DNA from: an uncultured Granulosicoccaceae bacterium
GTDB lineage: Bacteria; Pseudomonadota; Gammaproteobacteria; Granulosicoccales; Granulosicoccaceae
Direction: 5' to 3'
Length of the DNA: 38,593 nt
Assembly (NCBI GenBank): GCA_937928685.1
Contig: CALGJU010000232.1
Span: forward strand, 1-38,593
A model generated the notes under the pieces. It was not told the origin of the DNA and searched no databases. It worked only from the letters and a program-made list of their open reading frames with translations. Of this stretch, positions 25,978 to 33,551 are shown piece after piece. A program made the position numbers and the translations under genes. Position 1 is the first letter of the stretch; each line of letters opens with the position of its first letter.

Positions 25978-26782
25978 TTTGAGAACCTCCCTTAAGTTTG
26001 ACGTTGGTCGCGCTGACCATATAATCGATCAAAGGGGTTGCAACACTGGCAAGTAGAATAATAAACACTGTTTTCTCGAGTGACAGCCAGTGGCTTTGCA
26101 GCACTTGCATTGCAATGCCGATTAGCGCACCGATAATTATTCGCCCAGGCAAAGTACGTGGCATAACCGCTGAATCACTGGCCACAAACAACAGGCACAT
26201 AACCACCGCGGTGGACGGGGAATAGGAAACCGGCGAACCTCCGGTCATAGCGACCGTAAGTAAGTAGCCGATGGGCACTGCCAGTAAATACGGTATATCA
26301 ATGAATCGATACCATAGAAACAGTGCTGCCGGTAGTGTGAGAACTACCACGGGATAGGTATTTAGCGGGGACATCGCGTCTGTTTTAAATGCGTAAAACA
26401 GGAAGGCGAGCCCGGTGATCACGGGATTTACAAAGCTGTCGCCACGTCCGCCGAATATCTGTTCACCAATCACAGTGCCGAAGCTCACAATCAACACCAG
26501 TTGCCATGAACTCAGGTCAATTGGTAGCAAAAGAGTAAAAAACAACGCTGATACCAGCAAATCAACACCTGGTGTTTCAGACCGACCCCTTGCAAATAAC
26601 CAACCCCAGAAAAAAACGGTTAGCGAAATCACTGCAAGCTTTACAAGCAAGGCAGGCTGAATTGCAAACAGTGGTAGTGTCAGTATCGTGAGAACAACAC
26701 TCTTTACGATATCCTCTGAAAAAACCCGACCATAAATAGTGACGCTACCCGCAGAGTAGGGTGTGTGGAGATTTGTCTGCAT
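25964..26782 (-). CDS. Short NqrB/RnfD-like membrane subunit lacking the FMN motif
   Basis: A 272-aa membrane protein of roughly 8-10 helices; NqrB is normally about 410 and RnfD about 350. Recognisable anchors: SFGTVIGEQIFGG, FVNPVITGLAFLFYAF (compare LNPALAGRAFLFFAYP in Vibrio NqrB), CLLFVASDSAVMP (compare FFMATDPVSA) and ATPLIDYMV (compare FAPLFDHVV). The segment between the second and third anchors, which in NqrB and RnfD carries the SGAT flavinylation threonine and the following GSIGE region, is absent, and the N-terminal extension is shortened. It is the first gene of the operon; nothing like nqrA precedes it. The electron acceptor of this variant is unknown. Confidence 0.85.
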   Translation of the reverse strand: MQTNLHTPYSAGSVTIYGRVFSEDIVKSVVLTILTLPLFAIQPALLVKLAVISLTVFFWGWLFARGRSETPGVDLLVSALFFTLLLPIDLSSWQLVLIVSFGTVIGEQIFGGRGDSFVNPVITGLAFLFYAFKTDAMSPLNTYPVVVLTLPAALFLWYRFIDIPYLLAVPIGYLLTVAMTGGSPVSYSPSTAVVMCLLFVASDSAVMPRTLPGRIIIGALIGIAMQVLQSHWLSLEKTVFIILLASVATPLIDYMVSATNVKLKGGSQNVVD

Positions 26783-26872
26783 TATCTTTGCACTTTACCG
26801 TTGTGGAGCACGTAACGTTTTGCGATCAATACGACTGTATAGAGAATTAGACACTACCGTTGCAGGCTGGAT

Positions 26873-26886
26873 TTGATCCATATCAG
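26873..26886. promoter_or_regulatory. FNR/Anr-type site for the Nqr-like operon
   Basis: TTGATCCATATCAG matches 9 of 10 positions. On the minus strand TCTAAT (26846-26851), five of six matches to TATAAT, is centred exactly 31 bp downstream. This is one of the best promoter reconstructions in the window. Confidence 0.8.
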
Positions 26887-26957
26887 TTATGCCGAATAGA
26901 AGTACTAAACAGGTTCGACGTTGTGCTTGCTTCCACACCCGGCACACCCTGAACAAT

Positions 26958-26971
26958 TTGATGTCAATCAA
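26958..26971. promoter_or_regulatory. FNR/Anr-type site for the ABC exporter operon
   Basis: TTGATGTCAATCAA matches all 10 positions. CACAAT (26993-26998) is centred exactly 31 bp downstream, which predicts a transcript start near 27006. Confidence 0.78.
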
Positions 26972-27072
26972 GCCTTCATCTCAGCGTTAATTCACAATGC
27001 ATCAAAGACTTTTCTGTGGAGCTGCACTTCATTTATATGTTGGCTGCACAAAGGATTAAACGGATTCAATGC

Positions 27073-28206
27073 ATGAAAATTAAAACACTGGTGTTATTGG
27101 GTATCGCAGTGATCATCGCTGGCGCCATCTATTTTCAAACCTCGCATGAGGACGCAGTAGAGGTAGTTACGGTCACTGTAGACAGAGGAGAAGTGATTGC
27201 ATCTGTATCCAACACTCGCGCCGGTACAGTGAATACCTGCAACCGGGCACGTATTTCACCTATGCACAGTGGTCAGATAAGCTCCCTTACTGTGCGACCA
27301 GGTGACAAAGTCCAACAGGGGCAAATATTGCTGACACTTTGGAATCAGGATGTCGCAGCGCAGCTGAAGCTATCGAAACAGGAAAAGAACGTCGCCACAG
27401 CTCGGGCAGATGAAATGTGTGCAATGTCCAGAGTAGCCAGCAGTGAAGCCGACAGAATAGGCGTGCTGGTAGAGCAGAAAATGATCTCTGATGAACGTGC
27501 TGATTTTATCGTTGGGGAGGCGCGTGCCAAAGTCGCTGGTTGCAGAGCCATGCGTCACATGATCGACGTGAGCTCTGCAAAGATTGAAATTGCTGAAGCA
27601 CACGTTGAGCAAACGATACTAAGAGCGCCGTTTGATGGCACGGTAGCCGAAGTCAATGGCGAAGTGGGAGAAATCGTTACTGCCTCACCTGTCGGGGTCG
27701 CGACTCTCCCCGCAGTGGATTTAATTGACGATTCCTGCACCTATGTCAAAGCGCCTATAGACGAGGTAGATGCGCCTGACATCCGCGCGGGCATGCCAGC
27801 CAGAATATCGCTTGATGCTTTTTCAGATAGGACTTTCCCCGGCACTGTGAAACGTGTTGCCCCCTATGTGCTGGATCTCGAAAAGCAAGCCAGAACAGTA
27901 GAGATAGAGGTTGAGTTTGATCAACCTTCTGAAGAATTGTTACCGGGCTACAGCGCAGATGTTGAGGTGATTCTAGACACCCGCCGTGACGTTCTGCGAA
28001 TCCCGACACAGGCGCTAAAAAACAGTGATCGAGTGATGACGATTGATGCGACAGGAGTACTTGCCGAACAGCCAGTTAAGACCGGTTTAAGTAATTGGCA
28101 GGTCACCGAGATTACAGATGGCCTTGAACAGGGGCAATCGATTGTGCTTTCTATTGATCGGCAGGGTGTAGAGGCCGGTGCTGCAGCGGTGGCGACAGAA
28201 GAGTAA
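27073..28206 (+). CDS. Periplasmic adaptor (HlyD/MacA-like membrane fusion protein)
   Basis: About 377 aa. One N-terminal helix is followed by a beta-barrel/lipoyl domain (SPMHSGQISSLTVRPGDKVQQG), a helical hairpin, the second lipoyl half (LRAPFDGTVAEVNGEVGEI) and barrel domains. It links an inner-membrane ABC exporter to an outer-membrane channel. The start is uncertain: the track GTG at 27016 and an ATG at 27037 are alternatives; 27073 (MKIKTLVLLGI) places the helix at the very N-terminus. Several unusual cysteines (NTCNRA, DEMCAMS, AGCRAM) occur in the hairpin region. It forms an operon with the next three genes. No TolC-type gene is nearby. Confidence 0.85.
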   Translation: MKIKTLVLLGIAVIIAGAIYFQTSHEDAVEVVTVTVDRGEVIASVSNTRAGTVNTCNRARISPMHSGQISSLTVRPGDKVQQGQILLTLWNQDVAAQLKLSKQEKNVATARADEMCAMSRVASSEADRIGVLVEQKMISDERADFIVGEARAKVAGCRAMRHMIDVSSAKIEIAEAHVEQTILRAPFDGTVAEVNGEVGEIVTASPVGVATLPAVDLIDDSCTYVKAPIDEVDAPDIRAGMPARISLDAFSDRTFPGTVKRVAPYVLDLEKQARTVEIEVEFDQPSEELLPGYSADVEVILDTRRDVLRIPTQALKNSDRVMTIDATGVLAEQPVKTGLSNWQVTEITDGLEQGQSIVLSIDRQGVEAGAAAVATEE

Positions 28207-28211
28207 GGCAA

Positions 28212-28901
28212 GTGTTGATACAACTAGATGGGATACAAAGAATATTTCAGGTCGGTAGTGAGCAAGTGCATGCGCTACAGGACATCGATTTGCTTATAGA
28301 CAAAGGCGAGTATCTGTCTTTGATGGGGCCTTCCGGTTCGGGAAAATCAACGCTTCTGAATTTACTCGGTTTACTGGACAGGCCGAGCGCCGGTTCCTAT
28401 CTGTTTGACCAGCGTGATACCACTACACTTGATGATTCAGAACAAGCACATATCAGGAACAGTCGAATTGGATTTGTATTTCAGTTCTTCCATTTGATCC
28501 AGCGACTGACAGCTTTTGAAAATGTTGAGCTGCCGTTGATGCTCAGAGGCGTGCCAGCTTCAAAGCGTCGTGAGCAGGTTCGTGCCGCACTAGATGGTAT
28601 GGGTCTGACAGATCGCTTTGATCATAGACCAGACCAACTCTCCGGTGGGCAACGACAACGTGTTGCCATTGCACGCGCCACGGTAACCAGCCCTAATCTT
28701 ATATTGGCTGACGAGCCGACCGGAAACCTTGACCGAAAATCGGGTAATGAAGTGATTGAAATACTGGAGCAGCTTAACTCGCAGGGAATGACGCTGATTG
28801 TAGTCACCCATGATGCGGCCATCGGTCGGCGTGCAAAAAGACAATTAAAAATGGTAGACGGACGCATTGTTGAAGACATACAAAAGCAACCTGCATTATG
28901 A
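28212..28901 (+). CDS. ABC transporter ATP-binding protein (MacB/LolD type)
   Basis: A 229-aa ATPase with Walker A GPSGSGKST, signature LSGGQRQRVAIARA, Walker B with LILADEPTGNLD and the switch His in VVTHD. It is of the MacB/LolD/FtsE class that powers mechanotransmission exporters. The start is GTG at 28212, 5 nt after the adaptor stop. The stop overlaps the next start by 4 nt. Confidence 0.92.
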   Translation: MLIQLDGIQRIFQVGSEQVHALQDIDLLIDKGEYLSLMGPSGSGKSTLLNLLGLLDRPSAGSYLFDQRDTTTLDDSEQAHIRNSRIGFVFQFFHLIQRLTAFENVELPLMLRGVPASKRREQVRAALDGMGLTDRFDHRPDQLSGGQRQRVAIARATVTSPNLILADEPTGNLDRKSGNEVIEILEQLNSQGMTLIVVTHDAAIGRRAKRQLKMVDGRIVEDIQKQPAL

Positions 28902-30106
28902 ATACCGGGGATATTGTTCGTTATTCTTTTTTCTCGATCGAACGAGCCCGATCAAGAACCTTATTGATGCTGTTAGCAGTGGCAATTGCAGTCACGTCGG
29001 TGATCCTGCTCATCGGCCTCGGTGAAGCCGCCAGACGCTATGTGACACGGGAATTCGCAAGTCTCGGTACCAATCTGGTTTTTGTATTGCCCGGCAAGTC
29101 AGAGACCACTGGTGGTGCCATGAGTGCCAGTCTTGGTGCCACTACGCGACCAATAACAATTGCAGATGCGCAAGCGCTTACCCGTCACCCTGCAGTATTT
29201 AGAGTCGCTCCTATGGTGATCGGTGCGGCGAGCGTTAACCGAGCCGGATTAGAACGTGAATCTGTTGTGCAGGGCACTACCGCCGAGATGCTGCCACTGC
29301 GTGAATGGCAAATGTACAAGGGCAGCTTTCTACCGGGCGGCAACTGGCAACATGCCAGTCCTGTATGCGTGATCGGCCGCGAGATAGAAACTGAGTTGTT
29401 TGGCTCTGAATCTTCAGTCGGGCAATTCTTAAGGATTGGTGAGAGCCGTTTCCGTGTTATCGGTGTTCTTGATCACGCGCCAAGCACGTTCGGAATGACC
29501 GTCGATGAATCGATTATTGTTCCTATCGCATCTGCTATGAGATTGTTTAATACAGACAACGTTTTCAGGATCATGATCGAAAGTAACCACCCCGATTCAA
29601 TACCCGCCATTTCTACGTTTGTCACAAAAACCTTAAAAGCCCGACACCATGGCGAGGACGATGCCACAGTGATTACACAGGATGCAGTGCACGAAACATT
29701 CAATACCATTTTCAACGCACTGACACTGACCGTCGCAGGCATAGCCGCGATCAGTCTGGCAGTGGCGGGGGTGTTAATCATGAATGTGATGTTAGAGACC
29801 GTTTCACAGAGAACCGGGGAAGTCGGTTTGTTAAAGGCACTTGGTGCATCGCCATCGCAAATTGTATGGTTGTTCCTGACCGAGTCTGCAATGTTGTCAT
29901 TATTTGGTGCGCTGATCGGAGTCGTTGTCGGATTAACAGCTTGTTGGCTGGTGTCGGCCTATTACCCGATACTCGATATGCTGCCACCCGTGTGGGCAGT
30001 AGCTGCCGGGGTACTGGTAGCGTTTATAACCGGGCTTGTGTTCGGTATATTGCCCGCGCGTCGAGCAGCCGCGCTCGACCCCATCGCCTCACTGGCAAAA
30101 CACTAG
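28898..30106 (+). CDS. ABC exporter permease 1 (MacB/FtsX type)
   Basis: A 402-aa protein with one N-terminal helix (about 20-42), a large periplasmic MacB-type domain (residues about 45-270), then three C-terminal helices with the FtsX signature GEVGLLKALGASPSQIVWLF and a final ARRAAALDPIASL. It is a separate permease without a fused ATPase, and a paralogue follows directly, so the transporter is probably a heterodimer. The substrate is unknown. Confidence 0.9.
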   Translation: MNTGDIVRYSFFSIERARSRTLLMLLAVAIAVTSVILLIGLGEAARRYVTREFASLGTNLVFVLPGKSETTGGAMSASLGATTRPITIADAQALTRHPAVFRVAPMVIGAASVNRAGLERESVVQGTTAEMLPLREWQMYKGSFLPGGNWQHASPVCVIGREIETELFGSESSVGQFLRIGESRFRVIGVLDHAPSTFGMTVDESIIVPIASAMRLFNTDNVFRIMIESNHPDSIPAISTFVTKTLKARHHGEDDATVITQDAVHETFNTIFNALTLTVAGIAAISLAVAGVLIMNVMLETVSQRTGEVGLLKALGASPSQIVWLFLTESAMLSLFGALIGVVVGLTACWLVSAYYPILDMLPPVWAVAAGVLVAFITGLVFGILPARRAAALDPIASLAKH

Positions 30107-30118
30107 GAGGGCGTCAGT

Positions 30119-31318
30119 ATGCAGAGTAAAGATTTTTTAAAACTGACGTTTAGTTCGATTACTGATAATCGGGTTCGCAGCACTTTGACCACACTCGGTA
30201 TTGCGATTGGCATTGCTGCGGTAGTGCTGCTTACTTCGATTGGTGAGGGGATTAATCAGTTTGTAGTGACCCAATTTACGCAGTTCGGCACTACCATTGT
30301 TCAAATTCAACCTGGTAAGACGGCCACACTGGGCAGTTCCATTGGAGCAATCAATACCACCAGACCCCTGACGCTTGACGACTCACTTGCACTTGCCCGT
30401 CTGCCGCACATAGAAGCAGTTGTCGGCTTTGTTGTGGGAAATGCTGAAATTGAAGGCAATCGACGTCAGCGGCGCAGCACGGTATATGGCACCAGCCCCG
30501 CATTTCCAGAGGCTTTTTCATTTGCAGTGGCTGCAGGTAATTTTTTACCTGATGACAACCCGCACTTTCCCCGGCCTACCGCTGTCCTGGGCAGCAAAAT
30601 GCGCCATGAACTATTTGGCGATATCAACCCATTGGGAAAGTTTATTCGCATTGGCGGCAATCGCTACCGGGTTGTCGGAGTGATGCAGGCCAAAGGACAG
30701 ATGCTTGGTATTGATCTCGACGACACCGTCTATTTGCCTTTAGCACGCGCAATGGAACTATTTAACAGCCAATCTTTAATGGAAGTTGATCTGCTGTATG
30801 CTGAAACCGCGCCAGTCGAGGAGGTAGTGGCCAGTGCCAAACGATTGCTGCATGCAAGACACGGTAGCGACGACGTCACCATTGTCACTCAACAGCAAAT
30901 GATGCAGGTACTTGACTCGATCCTCGGCGTGTTAACCACCGCCGTCGCGGGTCTCGGCGCCATCTCACTGGTGGTGGGAGGGATAGGCATACTGACCATC
31001 ATGACTATCGCTGTACGCGAACGCACAAATGAAATAGGTTTGCTGCGGGCGCTGGGAGCAACGCGCTCGCAGATCTTACAGCTGTTTCTTGGTGAAGCTG
31101 TTTTGTTGGCCGCGCTTGGGGGATTTTTCGGCCTGTTGATTGGCTTTGGAGGGGCACAGCTGCTGCACTTATTTATCCCGGCGCTTCCGGTTCAAACCTC
31201 TATGTTTTATGTCTTATTGGCGGAGGCGGTGGCACTGATGGTTGGCCTGATTGCAGGCGTTTTACCAGCACGTGGTGCGGCAGTAATGTTACCGGTTGAC
31301 GCATTGCGAGCAGAGTGA
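30119..31318 (+). CDS. ABC exporter permease 2 (MacB/FtsX type)
   Basis: A 399-aa paralogue of the preceding gene with the same layout: an N-terminal helix after RVRSTLTTLGIAIGIAA, a periplasmic domain, and three helices with NEIGLLRALGATRSQILQLFLGEA, ending in PARGAAVMLPVDALRAE. An AGGAGGG ribosome-binding site precedes its ATG by 8 nt. It completes the adaptor-ATPase-permease-permease operon. Confidence 0.9.
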   Translation: MQSKDFLKLTFSSITDNRVRSTLTTLGIAIGIAAVVLLTSIGEGINQFVVTQFTQFGTTIVQIQPGKTATLGSSIGAINTTRPLTLDDSLALARLPHIEAVVGFVVGNAEIEGNRRQRRSTVYGTSPAFPEAFSFAVAAGNFLPDDNPHFPRPTAVLGSKMRHELFGDINPLGKFIRIGGNRYRVVGVMQAKGQMLGIDLDDTVYLPLARAMELFNSQSLMEVDLLYAETAPVEEVVASAKRLLHARHGSDDVTIVTQQQMMQVLDSILGVLTTAVAGLGAISLVVGGIGILTIMTIAVRERTNEIGLLRALGATRSQILQLFLGEAVLLAALGGFFGLLIGFGGAQLLHLFIPALPVQTSMFYVLLAEAVALMVGLIAGVLPARGAAVMLPVDALRAE

Positions 31319-31655
31319 CATCAACAATAGATAAGTAGCTCTGCACACGTGATGGGTACAGCGCAAAATTTATCGAATAATATCTTAAACCCAGTTGTGC
31401 TCCATGTTACCTTTCGTAACCCGAGAGGTTTTAAACATGGCTTTACACACAGTCTAATATAGATATAGTAAGTTCTTGTATATATGGGAAAAATTCCACA
31501 CCTGAACAGAGGGATAATAGGCAGCTCACTATGTTATTCTGTTGTCGTTTTCCAGGCAGCGCTTACATTAAATAGAGCGGCCATTCATGCTTAATAGACC
31601 GCTTAAACAGGAACGCTTAAACAGGAATGGATAGGCCAGACAGAACAGATGGGCA
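31319..31655. other. 337-bp gap between ABC exporter and response regulator
   Basis: No gene seen. It holds a possible hairpin with arms CCATGTT and AACATGG (31402-31440, inner ACCT/AGGT) and a 14-bp tandem repeat (31600-31627). There is no FNR-type site, unlike most other gaps of the window. Confidence 0.6.
31600..31627 (+). repeat. 14-bp perfect tandem repeat before the response regulator
   Basis: CGCTTAAACAGGAA occurs twice without a gap, ending 28 nt before the GTG at 31656. This is a position and form typical of OmpR-type regulator binding sites, so it may be an autoregulatory site. Confidence 0.75.
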
Positions 31656-32420
31656 GTGTACTGCGATCGAGTATTTATTTTAGTGATAGATTCAAACCAG
31701 AAAATACTTGTAGTCGATGACGAAGCGCCGATCCGCAAGCTACTACGCAGATGCCTCGAACGGGAGACCTTTCATGTTCTAGAGGCAGAGAACAGCGCGC
31801 AAACGCTTGATTTACTGCGCGGCAACGATATCAATCTGATCACCCTGGACCTATCGCTGGGTGGTGAAGATGGTCTGGAGCTTGCGCGTGCAATTCGGGC
31901 TGAATCTCAGGTGCCGATCATTATGGTCAGTGGCAAAGGAGACTTGATTGATACCGTCGTCGGGCTCGAGATAGGCGCTGATGACTACATTAGTAAACCG
32001 TTTGAGCTACGGGAAGTAGTAGCACGTGTGCGTGCGGTTCTTCGACGCTATCAGCCTGCCGCTCAGCCACAGCCAACACCGGCCGCCCAGGCCGACAGCG
32101 GTGAGGAGCTTCATTTCGAGCGCTGGATACTAAACTGCATCACTCGTGAACTACATGATACTGACGGCAACCCTGTGCCTCTCACGACTGGCGAATTCGA
32201 TCTGCTCCACCTATTCGTAAAAAGCCCGCGCAAAGTACTCAGCCGTGATCAAATCATGGATGAACTAAAGGGTAATGAGTGGCTGCCTAATGATCGTACA
32301 ATTGACAATCAGGTCGCAAGATTACGAAAGAAGCTTACTCTTGAGGGTGATCAACAGCTTATTAAGACCGTTCGTGGATCAGGATATTTGTTTACACCGC
32401 AAGTTACGTTTTGTAGCTAG
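31656..32420 (+). CDS. OmpR/PhoB-family response regulator
   Basis: About 254 aa. Receiver domain with KILVVDDEAPIRKLLR, the phospho-acceptor Asp in LITLDLSLGG and lysine in DDYISKPFELREV; then a winged-helix DNA-binding domain with LTTGEFDLLHLF, SRDQIMDEL and NDRTIDNQVARLRKKL. The track start is GTG 31656; a GTG at 31683 would begin just before DSNQKILVVDDE and is also possible. No histidine kinase is adjacent, so the partner kinase is elsewhere; the FixL-like hybrid kinase 18 kb away is a conceivable but unsupported partner. Confidence 0.9.
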   Translation: MYCDRVFILVIDSNQKILVVDDEAPIRKLLRRCLERETFHVLEAENSAQTLDLLRGNDINLITLDLSLGGEDGLELARAIRAESQVPIIMVSGKGDLIDTVVGLEIGADDYISKPFELREVVARVRAVLRRYQPAAQPQPTPAAQADSGEELHFERWILNCITRELHDTDGNPVPLTTGEFDLLHLFVKSPRKVLSRDQIMDELKGNEWLPNDRTIDNQVARLRKKLTLEGDQQLIKTVRGSGYLFTPQVTFCS

Positions 32421-32427
32421 CCTGCAT

Positions 32428-32504
32428 TATTCACAAGGCGACCAGTGAACTAGGCGCTAAGTCTTTATATGCAGTGTATTAGGTCGATAAACGAATTATT
32501 TCGA
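32428..32504 (+). repeat. Dispersed intergenic repeat, copy B
   Basis: It aligns with the reverse complement of 9276-9353 at about 87% identity by eye. Like copy A it lies in a convergent gap, here between the response regulator and the VIT1-like gene. A small internal palindrome CGAA-TTAT-TTCG is present in both copies. Confidence 0.85.
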
Positions 32505-32554
32505 TTTAGCCGCTACCACAAATAACGCCGTATTATCCCAAAGTGCACAGGTGC

Positions 32555-33280
32555 TCAGGCGAATCGGGTCACCACATTGCCTGCTGAAAATGCAATCACA
32601 GCGGCAATACCGCCGAGAAGTGTCGTCTGCAAGGCTGATGTAAACCACGACTCAGCCGTCCAGCGGGCCTTTAAAGCGCCAACAGTAAAAAAAGTCATCG
32701 CGGCGATAAGGCATGAAAGTATATAGGGGGTTTCTGAACCTCCTAAAAACGGCATCAGGGCAGCGCCACCGCACACCACGAATGCCACAAAAGTAGCTAG
32801 CGCGGCAGCAAAAGGTTTGGGCTCGCCCGGTGGGAGTCCGTATTCGTCTGAAAGCATTAAGTTGATCCAAAGCGATTCATGACGAGTAATGATCTCGGTA
32901 GTGTTGATCAGATCTGCACCCTTCAGCCCATGGCGCGAAAGAATATACTTAAGCTCTGCTTTTTCGCCTTGCGGAAATTCACTGATGTGTCGTTGTTCAT
33001 TAGCGCGTATTCGCCGATGATTAAACTGCTCAGAGCGTGTGCCTAAGTAGTTGCTTGTGGCCATTGAAAAGCCGTCTGCCAAAACGTTTGCAAGACCCAG
33101 TACGATAATAACGTTTTGCGGCAAGCCGGCCCCTGCCACTCCGGAAATAATGGCAAACGTAGTAACGGTTCCGTCTATTGATCCGTAAACAAAATCACGC
33201 AACAAGCTACGATCGTTTGAGCCTGCTATGCGTTGCTCAATCTCCTGTGGAGAATGTCCATGATCCAGGCCTGTATCCAT
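32555..33280 (-). CDS. VIT1/CCC1-family iron/manganese transporter
   Basis: A 241-aa membrane protein. The N-terminal part has the family signature DFVYGSIDGTVTTFAIISGVAGA and GLANVLADGFSMATSNYLG. A charged cytoplasmic loop follows (EQRHISEFPQGEKAEL), then three C-terminal helices. VIT1/CCC1 proteins export Fe2+ or Mn2+ from the cytoplasm. The promoter has an FNR-type site; raised ferrous iron at low oxygen would be a reason for such control (inference). Confidence 0.88.
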   Translation of the reverse strand: MDTGLDHGHSPQEIEQRIAGSNDRSLLRDFVYGSIDGTVTTFAIISGVAGAGLPQNVIIVLGLANVLADGFSMATSNYLGTRSEQFNHRRIRANEQRHISEFPQGEKAELKYILSRHGLKGADLINTTEIITRHESLWINLMLSDEYGLPPGEPKPFAAALATFVAFVVCGGAALMPFLGGSETPYILSCLIAAMTFFTVGALKARWTAESWFTSALQTTLLGGIAAVIAFSAGNVVTRFA

Positions 33281-33386
33281 AATTGTATTTATAAACCGTT
33301 CATCATTTGTGCCGCTGTTTACTAAAATAACGACACGAGCCGTTAGACACCAAATACCAAGAATGCCTTTTCTGCTGCATTAATAA

Positions 33387-33400
33387 TTGACTGACATCAA
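33387..33400. promoter_or_regulatory. FNR/Anr-type site, probably for the VIT1-like gene
   Basis: TTGACTGACATCAA matches 9 of 10 positions. The site centre is 113 bp before the VIT1-like start; the -10 candidate at the ideal distance is poor. Confidence 0.65.
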
Positions 33401-33462
33401 TAAAGGCATCTGCTTGATGTAGTGCTATTGGTCCATAACCAGTTTGACCTTATCGTTTTTAA

Positions 33463-33476
33463 TTGATTCAGGTCAA
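33463..33476. promoter_or_regulatory. FNR/Anr-type site for hsp20
   Basis: TTGATTCAGGTCAA matches 9 of 10 positions. GATATT (33499-33504) lies 32 bp downstream; the hsp20 start is 82 bp from the site centre. Confidence 0.75.
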
Positions 33477-33551
33477 TAGGCTGCAAACGCATTTCACTGA
33501 TATTGCATCAACAGTGACAATCACTGTGTTTAAGCCACCACTCAGGAGATA

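Noticed and set aside
21110-26782. Reading this operon as Rnf rather than Nqr-like
   Set aside because: There is no rnfB or rnfC; the NADH-oxidising subunit is clearly NqrF with FAD and 2Fe-2S domains, and an NqrM-like gene is present.
26888-26989. 33-codon ATG ORF between the Nqr-like and exporter operons
   Set aside because: It covers an FNR-type site, is rich in Arg, His and Cys, and has no ribosome-binding site.
31402-31440. Hairpin CCATGTT/AACATGG as a terminator of the exporter operon
   Set aside because: The arms are separated by a long, partly mismatched interior and no T-run follows; kept only as a note in the gap entry.
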